From the NCBI GenBank assembly GCA_017455605.1, contig JAFSZO010000072.1, positions 1 through 42,642 of the forward strand: DNA of 42,642 nucleotides, read 5' to 3'. A model generated the notes under the pieces. It was not told the origin of the DNA. It was given only the letters and a program-made list of their open reading frames with translations, and searched no databases. Position 1 is the stretch's first letter. Every line of letters starts with the position of its first letter. Shown piece after piece: positions 1 through 8,776 of the stretch. This DNA comes from Clostridia bacterium (GTDB taxonomy: Bacteria; Bacillota; Clostridia; Christensenellales; CAG-1252). Position numbers and translations under genes: made by a program.

Positions 1-315
1 AGCCACCTGATGCTCCTCGATCTCACGAGCAACCACATCACGGGCAAGGAGCTCGAGGCGCTTCTCGACGAGGCGCACATCACGGTGAATAAGAATGCGA
101 TCCCCTTCGATACCGAGAAGCCCTTCGTCACGAGCGGCGTCCGTATCGGCACCCCCTCGGTCACCCAGCGCGGGATGAAGGAGGCGGATTGCGAGTACAT
201 AGCCGACCTCATCACCGACGTCATCAAGCATCGCGCCGAGGCGGTCGAACGCGTCAAGGCGGCGGTCATCGCCCTCTGCGAGAAATACCCGATCTACGAC
301 GGCGACGTGCTGTAA
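1..315 (+). CDS. glyA: Serine hydroxymethyltransferase, C-terminal end (5' truncated by window)
   Basis: The reading frame is open from the first base and ends at TAA 313-315, so about 104 C-terminal residues of a roughly 410-residue enzyme are present. The segment SNHITGKELEALLDE, the block around VTSGVRIGTPSVTQRG and the final helix match the small C-terminal domain of GlyA. The enzyme converts serine and tetrahydrofolate to glycine and methylene-THF in the cytoplasm using PLP. The active-site lysine lies upstream of the window. The next gene begins one base after the stop codon, which suggests co-transcription. Confidence 0.95.
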   Translation, partial: SHLMLLDLTSNHITGKELEALLDEAHITVNKNAIPFDTEKPFVTSGVRIGTPSVTQRGMKEADCEYIADLITDVIKHRAEAVERVKAAVIALCEKYPIYDGDVL

Positions 316-316
316 A

Positions 317-1501
317 ATGACCGACCGCACGATCTATCTCGATCACGCCGCGACCACGCCGACGGACGAAAAGGTGCTTCGGGAGATGCTCCCGTACTTT
401 TCGGATGCGTATGGCAACGCGAGCAGTCTGCATCGGGTAGGTCGCAGGGCGATCGCTGCGGTTGACGCGGCGCGGGAAAAGGTCGCTCAGGCGATCGGCG
501 CCCTTCCGTCGGAGATCTATTTCACGTCCTGCGGCACCGAGTCGGATAACTGGGCGATCGCGGGCGTGGCGGAAGCCTACGCGGACAAGGGCAGGCACAT
601 CCTCTCCTCCTCCGTCGAGCATCCCGCCGTGATGCGCTCCCTCGCTCGTCTCGAAGCGCGCGGCTACGAGGTCACCTATCTGCCCGTAGACCGCAGCGGA
701 GCCGTTTCCGTCGAGGCGGCGGTCGCCGCGATGCGCTCGGACACCGTCCTCGTCACGATCATGACGGCGAACAACGAGGTCGGTTCGATCCAGCCTGTCG
801 CCGAGATCTTCGCGGCGGCGCGCGCTCGCGGCATCGTGACGCACACCGACGCGGTCCAAGCGATCGGCTCGATCCCTGTGAACGTAGGGGAACTGAACGC
901 GGACCTTTTGTCCCTTTCGGCGCATAAGTTTTACGGTCCCAAGGGCGTCGGCGCCCTCTACCTCCGCAAGGGGGTCAGGATCAAGGGGCTGCTCCTCGGC
1001 GGCGAGCAGGAGAGGTCGCTTCGCGGCGGCACCTACAACACCCCCGCCATCGTCGGACTGGGCGCCGCCATCGAGGCTGCGACCGCGTCGCAAGGGGAGA
1101 ACGCCCGTCACCTCGCTTCTCTGAAGGAGCGTTTCGTCGCGGCTCTTCGCGAGATCCCGTTCACTTCGTTGAACGGCGGCTCGCCCTCCCTCCCGGGTAC
1201 GGTCAACGTGACCTTTTCGGGCGTGCGCAACAGTGAACTGCTCTTTGCCCTCGATCTCGAAGGGATCGCGGCGTCCTCGGGCAGCGCTTGCTCGTCGGGG
1301 AGCGTCGAACCTTCCCACGTGCTCACGGCAATGGGACTGACCAAGGAGGAGGTCGGTTCTTCCGTTCGCTTCTCGTTCGGCAGGGAGAACACGGAGGAGG
1401 TGGTGGATCGCACCGTCGCCGCGTTGAAGGATATCCTCGCGAGGCTTCGCGCGGATCGGGACCTATTTTTACAAAAGAAGAACGATCGCAAGGACGTATA
1501 A
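317..1501 (+). CDS. Cysteine desulfurase, NifS/IscS family
   Basis: A PLP-dependent class V aminotransferase of 394 residues that takes sulfur from cysteine as an enzyme persulfide for Fe-S clusters and thiolated tRNA. Visible landmarks are the N-terminal YLDHAATTP block (residues 7-15), the PLP lysine in SAHKFYGPKG (Lys204), and the catalytic loop SSGSACSSGS with Cys325. The loop resembles the IscS/NifS group (group I) more than SufS. There is no good ribosome-binding site; the start lies one base past the glyA stop, so translational coupling is likely. No iscU-like scaffold gene follows, so NifS and IscS cannot be told apart here. Confidence 0.93.
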   Translation: MTDRTIYLDHAATTPTDEKVLREMLPYFSDAYGNASSLHRVGRRAIAAVDAAREKVAQAIGALPSEIYFTSCGTESDNWAIAGVAEAYADKGRHILSSSVEHPAVMRSLARLEARGYEVTYLPVDRSGAVSVEAAVAAMRSDTVLVTIMTANNEVGSIQPVAEIFAAARARGIVTHTDAVQAIGSIPVNVGELNADLLSLSAHKFYGPKGVGALYLRKGVRIKGLLLGGEQERSLRGGTYNTPAIVGLGAAIEAATASQGENARHLASLKERFVAALREIPFTSLNGGSPSLPGTVNVTFSGVRNSELLFALDLEGIAASSGSACSSGSVEPSHVLTAMGLTKEEVGSSVRFSFGRENTEEVVDRTVAALKDILARLRADRDLFLQKKNDRKDV

Positions 1502-1556
1502 CGGGACCTCCCGATTGTTTTTACAGGACGGGCTCGCCCCGCCAATTGAGGAAAAA

Positions 1557-3755
1557 ATGGATCTGTCATCGTTGAACAAAGAACAACTCGAAGCGGTGCA
1601 AGCCACCGAAGGCGCTGTGCTCGTCCTCGCGGGAGCGGGGAGCGGCAAGACGCGCGTTTTGACCTATCGCATCGCCTACCTTATCAAGGAAAAAGAGGTG
1701 AATCCCTATCGCATCCTCGCGATCACCTTCACGAACAAGGCGACCAACGAGATGAAGGAGCATCTGACGAATATGCTCGGCGAAGGTTCGGGGGTGTGGG
1801 TCTCCACCTTCCACTCGCTTTGCGCCCGCATTCTGCGTTACGACGCCGAAAAGCTCGGCTACGACAAGAATTACACGATCTACTCCGACGCGGACAGCGA
1901 ACGGGTCATCAAGAGGATCGTGCAGAACAAGCACATCCAAAAGGAAGGGTTCGAGAGCAAGGTCGCCTATCACATCGGCAACGCCAAGACTTATCTCTTT
2001 TCGCCTGAGGAATATCGCAAGGAATGCGGCGACCGCGACGCGATGCTGATCTGCGACGTCTACGAGGCGTACGAGGAGGAGCTCCGTGCCGCCAACGCGA
2101 TGGACTACGACGATCTGCTCATCAAGACCTACGAGCTCTTCACCGAGTTCCCCGACGTGCTGAAGAAGTACGCCGACCGATTCCGTTACATACACATCGA
2201 CGAGTATCAGGACACCAGTCGCCTGCAGTACAAGATCGCGGCGATGCTCTCCTCGGTGCACGGCAACCTCTTCGTCGTGGGTGACGAGGATCAGAGCATC
2301 TACGGTTGGCGCGGCGCGGACATCTCGAACATCCTCGACTTCCGCAAGGATTTTCCCGACGCAAAGGTCATCAAGCTTGAGCAGAATTACCGCAGCACGA
2401 CCAACATTCTGAACGCGGCGAACGCCGTGATCTCGCATAACAGCGAACGCTTTGAGAAAAAGCTCTGGTCGGAAGGGGACAAGGGCGTGCGCGTCGAGAC
2501 CTATTCGGCGCAGGATGACAGGGAAGAGGCGGAGTTCGTCGCCCGTCAGATCTCCAATATGATCCGCGAGCGCAGGATGTCTCCTTCGGACTTCGCGATC
2601 CTCGTGCGCCTCAACGCCTTGACCAAAAAGATCGAGGAAAAGCTCCGCTACTTCCGCATCCCGTACAAGATGTATGGCGGGTTCAAGTTTTACGAGCGCA
2701 AGGAGGTCAAGAGCTTGCTCGCCTACTTCCGCGCCCTCGTGAACCCGCGCGACAACGACGCTTTCCTGCGCATCATCAATACGCCCAAGCGCGGCATCGG
2801 CGACAGCGTGACGGACGAGCTCTCCCTCCTCGCTTCGGAGCGGGGCGTTTCGGTCTCCGACGTGCTGTTCGGCGATCCCATCGCTCTCGGGCTGTCGGAG
2901 AAAAGCGCGAAGAAACTCCGCGTGTTCAAGGAGCTTTTCGACAAACTCGCCGCCGCGCGTGGCGAAAAGGGGCTCGCGGACTTCGCCGAATACGTCGCCT
3001 CCGAGGCGGGATTCTTCCTCGCCTATTCGGGGGACAAAGAGGAGGATCTCAGCCACCGCGAGAACCTCAATCAGCTGATCGGCGAGATCGCGGAGTTCGA
3101 GAAGGCGAACCAAGGCGCGACCCTCGAGGAGTACCTGCAATCCGTCGCCCTGATCTCGGATACCGACGAGATCCAAACCGACGAATACGTGACGGTCTCC
3201 ACCGTTCACTCGGTCAAGGGGCTGGAGTTCAACGTCGTCTTCGTGACGGGGCTGGAGGAGAACGTCTTCCCCTCGCAGTCCTACGGCAAATCCTCCTCCG
3301 AGATCGAGGAAGAGCGCCGCGTGATGTACGTCGCGATGACCCGCGCGAAGCGCCGCCTTTACCTGACCTCGGCGCGCTCCCGCTTTATGTACGGCAGGAC
3401 CAACTACAACGCCCGCAGCCGCTTCCTGAACGAGGCGGACGAGGCGATCAGTCCGAAGCAACGGATCGGCGCATCCGCCCCCAAGCCTCTCGTGCAGTCT
3501 TCGCCCAAGATCGGCTATTCCGCTCCCGAGCAGCCTAAGCGCAGCGAGGAAGAGTACCGCCGCAGCTTCGGCGTCGGCGCAAAGACGGCGGGGAACAAGG
3601 GCGCGCATGACTTTAAACTCGGCGACAAGGTCCTCCATCCGCGTTACGGCGTGGGCAGGATCATACAGATCACGGGCGACAACGCCTCCATCGCGTTCGA
3701 CGGGCTCGGGATCAAGCAGTTCAATATGAAGATCGCACCCTTCAAGAAGGCATAG
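1557..3755 (+). CDS. pcrA: ATP-dependent DNA helicase PcrA/UvrD
   Basis: A superfamily 1A 3'-5' helicase of 732 residues. Walker A is AGAGSGKT (residues 25-32), Walker B is IDEYQDTS (about 214-221), followed by VGDEDQSIYGWRGA (motif III) and, near residue 590, VMYVAMTRAKRRLYL (motif VI). The C terminus has the PcrA-type small domain (GDKVLHPRYGVGRI) known to contact RNA polymerase or other partners. The ATG at 1557 is preferred: GAGG lies 5 bases upstream and the family's N terminus (LNKEQLEAV) follows at once. PcrA acts in nucleotide excision repair and in clearing RecA or stalled transcription. It is paired with ligA as in many Bacillota, but no pcrB precedes it. Confidence 0.96.
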   Translation: MDLSSLNKEQLEAVQATEGAVLVLAGAGSGKTRVLTYRIAYLIKEKEVNPYRILAITFTNKATNEMKEHLTNMLGEGSGVWVSTFHSLCARILRYDAEKLGYDKNYTIYSDADSERVIKRIVQNKHIQKEGFESKVAYHIGNAKTYLFSPEEYRKECGDRDAMLICDVYEAYEEELRAANAMDYDDLLIKTYELFTEFPDVLKKYADRFRYIHIDEYQDTSRLQYKIAAMLSSVHGNLFVVGDEDQSIYGWRGADISNILDFRKDFPDAKVIKLEQNYRSTTNILNAANAVISHNSERFEKKLWSEGDKGVRVETYSAQDDREEAEFVARQISNMIRERRMSPSDFAILVRLNALTKKIEEKLRYFRIPYKMYGGFKFYERKEVKSLLAYFRALVNPRDNDAFLRIINTPKRGIGDSVTDELSLLASERGVSVSDVLFGDPIALGLSEKSAKKLRVFKELFDKLAAARGEKGLADFAEYVASEAGFFLAYSGDKEEDLSHRENLNQLIGEIAEFEKANQGATLEEYLQSVALISDTDEIQTDEYVTVSTVHSVKGLEFNVVFVTGLEENVFPSQSYGKSSSEIEEERRVMYVAMTRAKRRLYLTSARSRFMYGRTNYNARSRFLNEADEAISPKQRIGASAPKPLVQSSPKIGYSAPEQPKRSEEEYRRSFGVGAKTAGNKGAHDFKLGDKVLHPRYGVGRIIQITGDNASIAFDGLGIKQFNMKIAPFKKA

Positions 3756-3765
3756 GGAGGTTACT

Positions 3766-5694
3766 ATGGGCAGAATGGAAGAGCTTGTCGAGCTCCTCAA
3801 TCGTTACGCACGCGAGTATTACGAGCAGGATAATCCCACCGTTTCGGACGCCGAGTACGACGCCCTTTACGACGAGCTCGTGATGCTGGAACGCTTCGGC
3901 GGGCTGGTCCTCCCCGATTCTCCCACGAGGCGGGTCGGCGGTCGCCCGAACGAAGGATTCCGTCAGGTCAAGCACAAGGAACGCCTCTACAGCCTCGACA
4001 AGACCAAGACGGTGGAGGGCGCGTTGGAGTGGATCGACAAGATCGGCGCTCCCCCTTTGACTCTCGAATATAAGTACGACGGATTGACCCTCAACCTCAG
4101 TTACGAGGGCGGCGTTCTCGTCCGCGCCTGTACGCGCGGCGACGGCGAGGTCGGCGAGGAGGTCACCGAACAAGTCAAGACCATCGCGAACGTGCCGCAG
4201 ACGATTCCCTTTAAGGGAGAGATCGACGTATCGGGCGAGGGCATTATGCCCCTTTCTTCGCTCGAAGCCTACAATCGTGACGCCAAGGTACCCCTCAAGA
4301 ACGCGCGCAACGGCGTCGCGGGCGCGATCCGCAACCTCGACGTCTCGGAAACGGCGCGTCGCGGGCTGGCTTTTTATGCTTACAACGTCGGCTATCACAA
4401 GGGGATAGAGTTCGCGTATCAGCACGAAGTGCACGATTTTTTGCGGGAGCAGGGCTTCGACGTCGGATCCTTTTTCGAGGTCGTGACCGATCCCGGCGAG
4501 GTGACGAGACTCCTCGACGAGGCGGCGGCTCGTCGCCCGCATCTGGACTTCCTCATCGATGGCATGGTCTTCAAAGCCGACAGTTTCGATTTACGTGAAA
4601 AGCTCGGATTTACCGAGAAATTTCCTCGTTGGGCTCTTGCCTACAAGTTCAAGGCGGAAGAGATCTCCACCGAGGTCAAAGACGTGCTTTGGCAGGTCTC
4701 CCGCACCGGCAAGCTCAATCCTCTCGCGGTGCTGTCTCCCGTCGATATCGGCGGGGCGACGGTCTCACGCGCCACCCTCTCGAATATCAGCGAGATCCGC
4801 CGCAAGGGCATCCGCATCGGCGACCGCGTTTTCGTGCGTCGTTCCGGCGACGTGATCCCCGAGATCACGGGCGTGGCAGAGGCGGTCGAGGGCGCCCGAG
4901 AGGTGGAGAAGCCGACGGTCTGTCCCGTTTGCGGCAGTCCCGTGATCGAAAAGGGCGTCTTCCTCTATTGTTCCAACAGCGAGAATTGCGCGCCCAAGAT
5001 CATCTCCGCGCTCGAGCATTTTTGCTCCAAGGACGCGATGGACGTGGACGGCTTGTCCGAGAAAACCATCGAACAGTTCTACGAAGAGTTCGGCTTGCGC
5101 AGTCCCGACGAACTTTACTCCCTCAAAAAGGAGGATCTCCTCTCTCTCGAAGGGTTTAAGGAGAAAAAGGCGGAGAATGTCGTCTCCTGCATCGAGAAGT
5201 CCAAGCGCACGACCCTCGCGCGTTTCCTGACCGCGCTCGGCGTCCCGAACGTTGGCAAGAAAGCGGCGAAGGTGCTGGAGCAGACCTTCGGCACGCTGGA
5301 CGCGCTGATGGCGGCGTCGGTGGACGACGTGGCGTCGATCGAGGACTTCGGACTCATCACGGCAAGCTCCGTCGTGGACTTTTTCGCCTCGGAGGAGAAT
5401 CGCGCGCTCATCGAACGTCTCCTCGCCGCGGGTATCACCTTTATACAGGAGGAGCGCACCGAGGGCGTATTCTCGGGTCGCACCGTGGTCATCACGGGGA
5501 CGCTCTCGTCCTACAAGCGTTCTGCCGCGCAGGAGGAGATACGCAAGCGGGGCGGCGCCGTCTCGGACACGGTCAGCAAGGCGGTCGACCTCGTCGTCGT
5601 GGGAGAGGACGCGGGTAGCAAGCTCGAGAAGGCGAAGAAGCTCGGCATCGAGATCATCGACGAAGCCCGCTTCTTGGAGTTGTTGGCGCAGTGA
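3766..5694 (+). CDS. ligA: NAD-dependent DNA ligase
   Basis: A DNA ligase of 642 residues that seals nicks in replication and repair with NAD as adenylate donor. The order is a short Ia domain (NPTVSDAEYDALYDEL), the adenylation motif KYDG with Lys103, an OB fold, a four-Cys zinc site (CPVCGSP...YCSNSENC), helix-hairpin-helix repeats (LGVPNVGKKAAKVLE) and a C-terminal BRCT domain (FSGRTVVITGTL). It is slightly shorter than the usual 660-680 residues, with no domain missing. The start is supported by GGGAGG at 3754-3759. It begins 10 bases after the pcrA stop, so the two are probably one transcript. Confidence 0.97.
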   Translation: MGRMEELVELLNRYAREYYEQDNPTVSDAEYDALYDELVMLERFGGLVLPDSPTRRVGGRPNEGFRQVKHKERLYSLDKTKTVEGALEWIDKIGAPPLTLEYKYDGLTLNLSYEGGVLVRACTRGDGEVGEEVTEQVKTIANVPQTIPFKGEIDVSGEGIMPLSSLEAYNRDAKVPLKNARNGVAGAIRNLDVSETARRGLAFYAYNVGYHKGIEFAYQHEVHDFLREQGFDVGSFFEVVTDPGEVTRLLDEAAARRPHLDFLIDGMVFKADSFDLREKLGFTEKFPRWALAYKFKAEEISTEVKDVLWQVSRTGKLNPLAVLSPVDIGGATVSRATLSNISEIRRKGIRIGDRVFVRRSGDVIPEITGVAEAVEGAREVEKPTVCPVCGSPVIEKGVFLYCSNSENCAPKIISALEHFCSKDAMDVDGLSEKTIEQFYEEFGLRSPDELYSLKKEDLLSLEGFKEKKAENVVSCIEKSKRTTLARFLTALGVPNVGKKAAKVLEQTFGTLDALMAASVDDVASIEDFGLITASSVVDFFASEENRALIERLLAAGITFIQEERTEGVFSGRTVVITGTLSSYKRSAAQEEIRKRGGAVSDTVSKAVDLVVVGEDAGSKLEKAKKLGIEIIDEARFLELLAQ

Positions 5695-5695
5695 C

Positions 5696-5800
5696 CCATC
5701 ACTTGTGCTGTCAGGCACAAACTTCACTGCATAGCAACTTCACTTGCCGTTAGGCAAACTTCACTCGGCGCAAGCAGAACTTCACTGCGACAGCTTCGCC
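5696..5800 (+). repeat. AACTTCACT hairpin-repeat cluster, locus 1
   Basis: Immediately downstream of ligA the nine-base word AACTTCACT occurs four times (5720-5728, 5736-5744, 5757-5765, 5778-5786), at 16-21 base spacing. Small inverted repeats sit between the copies: TTGTGC/GCACAA (5703-5708 with 5715-5720) and TTGCC/GGCAA (5744-5748 with 5753-5757). The same word and architecture recur at 29003-29166, so this is an interspersed repeat family and not a one-off terminator. The stretch has no ORF worth calling. Confidence 0.85.
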
Positions 5801-5830
5801 GTTATTTCCGAAAGATTTTTCCTTAAATGC

Positions 5831-5860
5831 TTGTATTTTTTTTCGCAACTATGCTATGAT
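5831..5860 (+). promoter_or_regulatory. Putative sigma-A-type promoter of the yicC-gmk-rpoZ operon
   Basis: TTGTAT (5831-5836), an 18-base spacer and TATGAT (5855-5860) lie in an AT-rich island that stands out from the GC-rich surroundings, about 50 bases upstream of the yicC start. A second -10-like ATATAAAAT overlaps just downstream. The -35 match is imperfect. Confidence 0.5.
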
Positions 5861-5908
5861 ATAAAATAATCTTTTATTTTGGGCGTATATACGCTCGCGG
5901 AGGCGCGA

Positions 5909-6781
5909 ATGTACAGCATGACAGGATACGGCAGAGGAGAGGCGGAACGGAACGGTCGCACCCTCGTCGTCGAACTCAAAAGCGTGAATCACCGGTTTCT
6001 CGATCTCTCGATCAAGCTTCCGCGCGTGCTTCTTTTTGCGGAAGACGCGATGAAGAAGGTGATCTCTTCCCGTCTTTCCCGCGGACACATCGACGTATTC
6101 ACCACCTATACCGCTCCCGCCGAGCAGGGCGCGTTGTCTCTCGACCGCGACCTCGCCGCGAGCTATCTCGCGATGGGCAAGGAGCTCGCGCAGTCTTTCG
6201 GCGTGAAGGACGATCTCACCGCGTCCGCCCTTCTTCGCGTGCAGGGCGTCGTGACCGAGAATGCGGTTGCCGCTCCCGAGGAGGAGCTCGTCGACCTCGT
6301 TCGCACGGCGACGGATCGCGCGCTCGACAGCCTGCTCAAGATGCGGGACGTCGAGGGCAAGGCGATCACCGCCGACATCATGACCAAGCTCGCCGAGATC
6401 GAGCGCCTGACGGGGCTCATCGAGTCACGTGCGCCCCTCGTCACGGCGGAGTATCGCACCCGTCTCGAGGAGAGGATGCGCGAGGCGCTCTCGGGCGCGG
6501 ATTACGACGAGACCCGCCTTTTGACCGAGGTCGCTCTCTTCGCGGACAAATGTGCGATCGACGAGGAGCTCGCTCGGTTGCACGCGCATATCGACCATTA
6601 TCGATCGATTCTTTCCACCGAGCCCGCCGCAGGCAGAAAGCTGGATTTCCTGACGCAGGAGCTCAATCGCGAGGCAAATACGATCGGCAGCAAGTGCAAC
6701 GACGCCGCGATCGCGGAGAACGTCGTCCTCTTGAAATGCGAGATCGAGAAAGTCAGAGAACAAATACAAAACTTGGAGTGA
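5909..6781 (+). CDS. yicC: YicC family protein (UPF0701, endoribonuclease-type)
   Basis: The 290-residue product opens with MYSMTGYGRGEA, the diagnostic N terminus of the YicC/YloC family, and ends with the conserved DUF1732 segment (GRKLDFLTQELNREANTIGSK...C...VEKV-type helix). Members act as RNA endonucleases that affect small-RNA turnover. The ATG at 5909 is preferred over an earlier in-frame start at 5879 because GGAGG (5899-5903) precedes it and the family begins here. It is the first gene of a long operon; its TGA overlaps the gmk ribosome-binding region. The remA gene that follows yicC in Bacillus is absent. Confidence 0.9.
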   Translation: MYSMTGYGRGEAERNGRTLVVELKSVNHRFLDLSIKLPRVLLFAEDAMKKVISSRLSRGHIDVFTTYTAPAEQGALSLDRDLAASYLAMGKELAQSFGVKDDLTASALLRVQGVVTENAVAAPEEELVDLVRTATDRALDSLLKMRDVEGKAITADIMTKLAEIERLTGLIESRAPLVTAEYRTRLEERMREALSGADYDETRLLTEVALFADKCAIDEELARLHAHIDHYRSILSTEPAAGRKLDFLTQELNREANTIGSKCNDAAIAENVVLLKCEIEKVREQIQNLE

Positions 6782-6783
6782 CT

Positions 6784-7392
6784 ATGAAAAGAGGCAAAGT
6801 ATTCGTTATCTCAGGACCGTCGGGGGTAGGCAAGGGCACCCTTTGCGCCGAGCTGATGCGCCGCTATCCCGAGCTCGCCGCTACCACCGTATCGGTCACG
6901 ACCCGCGCGCCCCGTCCCGGCGAAGTGGACGGCGTGCACTATTATTTCCGCACCGAGGCGCAGTTCGACGAGATGCTCGCCGCAGAGATGTTTCTCGAGA
7001 CGGTAAATAAGTTTACGCATCGCTACGGCACCCTTCTCTCCGAGGTGGAGAAGGTGCTCGACGCGGGCAAGAACGTGATCCTCGAGATCGAGATGCTCGG
7101 CGGTGCGAACGTAAAGAAACGCATCTCGGACGCCGTCCTCATCTTCATTCTGCCGCCCACGCTCGCCGCGCTCACCGACCGCATCGTCGGCAGGGGGAGC
7201 GAGACCGAGGCGCAGATCCGCCTCCGTCAAGCGCAGGTGGAGGAGGAGTTCGACCAAGCCGATCCCTACGAGTATTTCGTCGTGAACGACGACCTCGCGG
7301 AGGCTGTGGAGAACGTAAGAGCCATCATCGTCGCCGAAGGCTTGAAAGCCGACGGGAAAGACGTGAAAAAGAATTATTTTGGGAGGAACTGA
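6784..7392 (+). CDS. gmk: Guanylate kinase
   Basis: A 202-residue GMP kinase that phosphorylates GMP to GDP with ATP. The P-loop is SGPSGVGKGTL (about residues 10-20), followed by the GMP-binding SVTTRAPRPGEVDGVHYYF block and the E..F.. segment around LETVNKFTHRYGT. The length is typical. The ATG at 6784 follows GGAG (6775-6778) and sits three bases after the yicC stop. The gene leads directly into rpoZ, the conserved Bacillota arrangement. Confidence 0.96.
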   Translation: MKRGKVFVISGPSGVGKGTLCAELMRRYPELAATTVSVTTRAPRPGEVDGVHYYFRTEAQFDEMLAAEMFLETVNKFTHRYGTLLSEVEKVLDAGKNVILEIEMLGGANVKKRISDAVLIFILPPTLAALTDRIVGRGSETEAQIRLRQAQVEEEFDQADPYEYFVVNDDLAEAVENVRAIIVAEGLKADGKDVKKNYFGRN

Positions 7393-7396
7393 TACT

Positions 7397-7591
7397 ATGA
7401 TGATTGACCCGCCTATTGATAAACTTATCAAGAAGACCGAATGCCGCTATATGCTCGTTTGCGGCGTGGCGAAACGCGCCCGCGAACTCCTCAATCAGGA
7501 AGGCGATATGCTCGCTCGCACCAAGGAGAAGCCCATCTCCGTCGCGGCGAAAGAGATCTACGAAGGCAAGATCAAGATCACCAGAGACTAA
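7397..7591 (+). CDS. rpoZ: DNA-directed RNA polymerase omega subunit
   Basis: A 64-residue protein with the omega signature: PPIDKL near the N terminus, CRYMLVCGVAKRARELL, and the C-terminal KPISVAAKEIYEGKIKI. Omega helps fold and assemble beta' in RNA polymerase. Two tandem ATGs (7397, 7400) are possible; 7397 is better spaced (10 bases) from GGGAGG at 7381-7386. It lies five bases after gmk and four before coaBC. Confidence 0.95.
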   Translation: MMIDPPIDKLIKKTECRYMLVCGVAKRARELLNQEGDMLARTKEKPISVAAKEIYEGKIKITRD

Positions 7592-7594
7592 CAG

Positions 7595-8776
7595 ATGAAA
7601 CGCAAAGTTCTCGTGGGCGTTACGGGCGGCATCGCCGCCTATAAGTCCTGCTATCTCGTCAGCGCACTCGTGAAGCTCGGGTGCGACGTGCACGTACTCA
7701 TGACCGATCACGCGCGGGAGTTCGTCTCGGCGATGACCTTCGAGACTCTCTCGCACAATCCCGTCATCACGAATATGTTTCGGCGGGATCGTGAGTGGGA
7801 GGTGGAGCACGTCTCGCTCGCCAAGAGTTCGGAGGTGATCGTCGTCGCACCCGCGACGGCGAACTTTTTCGCTAAGGTCGCGCACGGGATCTGCGACGAT
7901 ATGCTCACGACGACCTATCTCGCCTCTTCCGCGCCGAAGATCCTCTGTCCCGCGATGAACACGGGGATGTACGAGGACGCCGTCTTTCAGGAGAATCTGG
8001 CTAAGGTACGGGCGTCGGGGGCGGAGATCCTCTCTCCCGTCACGGGGCGCCTCGCTTGCGGAGACGTCGGCGTCGGCAAGATGGTAGAGCCGGACGAGAT
8101 CGTCGAAGCGGTGAAGAGGGCGCTCGCCCTGCGCTTGGATTTCGCGGGCAAGCGGGTGCTGGTCACCGCAGGCGCCACGGTCGAGGAGATCGATGGCGTG
8201 CGCTATCTGTCCAATCACAGCAGCGGCAAGATGGGCGCGGCGATCGCGGAACGCTTCGCGGACCGCGGCGCGACGGTCACCCTCGTTGCGGGCAATATGA
8301 CGGTGAAACCCGCGGATAATATTTCCGAGGTGATCCGCGTCCGCTCCACGCACGACCTGTACGAGGCGGTCACCTCTCGCGCCGAGGCTGTGGACTACGT
8401 CGTGATGGCGGCGGCTCCCGCCGACTATACCCCCGTTCGACCCTTCGCGCAAAAGGTGAAGTCGGATCGGCTGACTCTCGAGCTCGTCAAGACCGAGGAC
8501 GTCGCCGCGGCGGTGGGGCGGATCAAGGGCGCGGGTACCAAGCTCGTGATCTTCAGCGCCGAGACCGAGGACCTTCTCGTTAATGCGAAGGGCAAGCTCG
8601 AACGCAAAAACGCCGACCTCGTCGTCGCGAACGACGTGACGCAGGAAGGCGCGGGATTCGGCGTCGACACGAATATCGTGACGATGATCGACCGTGACGG
8701 CGGCGTGTATCCCTATGAAAAAATGACCAAGATCGAGGTCGCAGACGCGATCCTCGACCGCTTGCGGACGCTATGA
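7595..8776 (+). CDS. coaBC: Bifunctional phosphopantothenoylcysteine decarboxylase / phosphopantothenate-cysteine ligase
   Basis: A 393-residue fusion enzyme for two steps of coenzyme A synthesis. The N-terminal flavoprotein domain (CoaC) shows GVTGGIAAYKS, the catalytic histidine in WEVEHVSLAKSS and the PAMNTGMYE motif next to a cysteine. The C-terminal ligase domain (CoaB) starts near residue 185 with VTAGATVEEIDGVRYLSNHSSGKMG and carries the lysine-rich FAQKVKS.. loop. There is no convincing ribosome-binding site, so coupling to rpoZ, whose stop is three bases upstream, is likely. Its TGA overlaps the priA ATG. Confidence 0.96.
   Translation: MKRKVLVGVTGGIAAYKSCYLVSALVKLGCDVHVLMTDHAREFVSAMTFETLSHNPVITNMFRRDREWEVEHVSLAKSSEVIVVAPATANFFAKVAHGICDDMLTTTYLASSAPKILCPAMNTGMYEDAVFQENLAKVRASGAEILSPVTGRLACGDVGVGKMVEPDEIVEAVKRALALRLDFAGKRVLVTAGATVEEIDGVRYLSNHSSGKMGAAIAERFADRGATVTLVAGNMTVKPADNISEVIRVRSTHDLYEAVTSRAEAVDYVVMAAAPADYTPVRPFAQKVKSDRLTLELVKTEDVAAAVGRIKGAGTKLVIFSAETEDLLVNAKGKLERKNADLVVANDVTQEGAGFGVDTNIVTMIDRDGGVYPYEKMTKIEVADAILDRLRTL

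Noticed and set aside
1502..1535. Terminator after the cysteine desulfurase (CGGG ACCT CCCG followed by ATTGTTTTT)
   Set aside because: The stem is only four base pairs; too weak to call.
1566..3800. A minus-strand open frame of 744 codons opposite pcrA, and similar long ones opposite priA (8713-10761), fakA (16942-18609) and thrS (19576-21567)
   Set aside because: They mirror the codon phase of strongly G/C-ending genes on the + strand, show no family motifs, have no ribosome-binding sites and are rich in Arg, Asp, His and Gly in the way of shadow frames.
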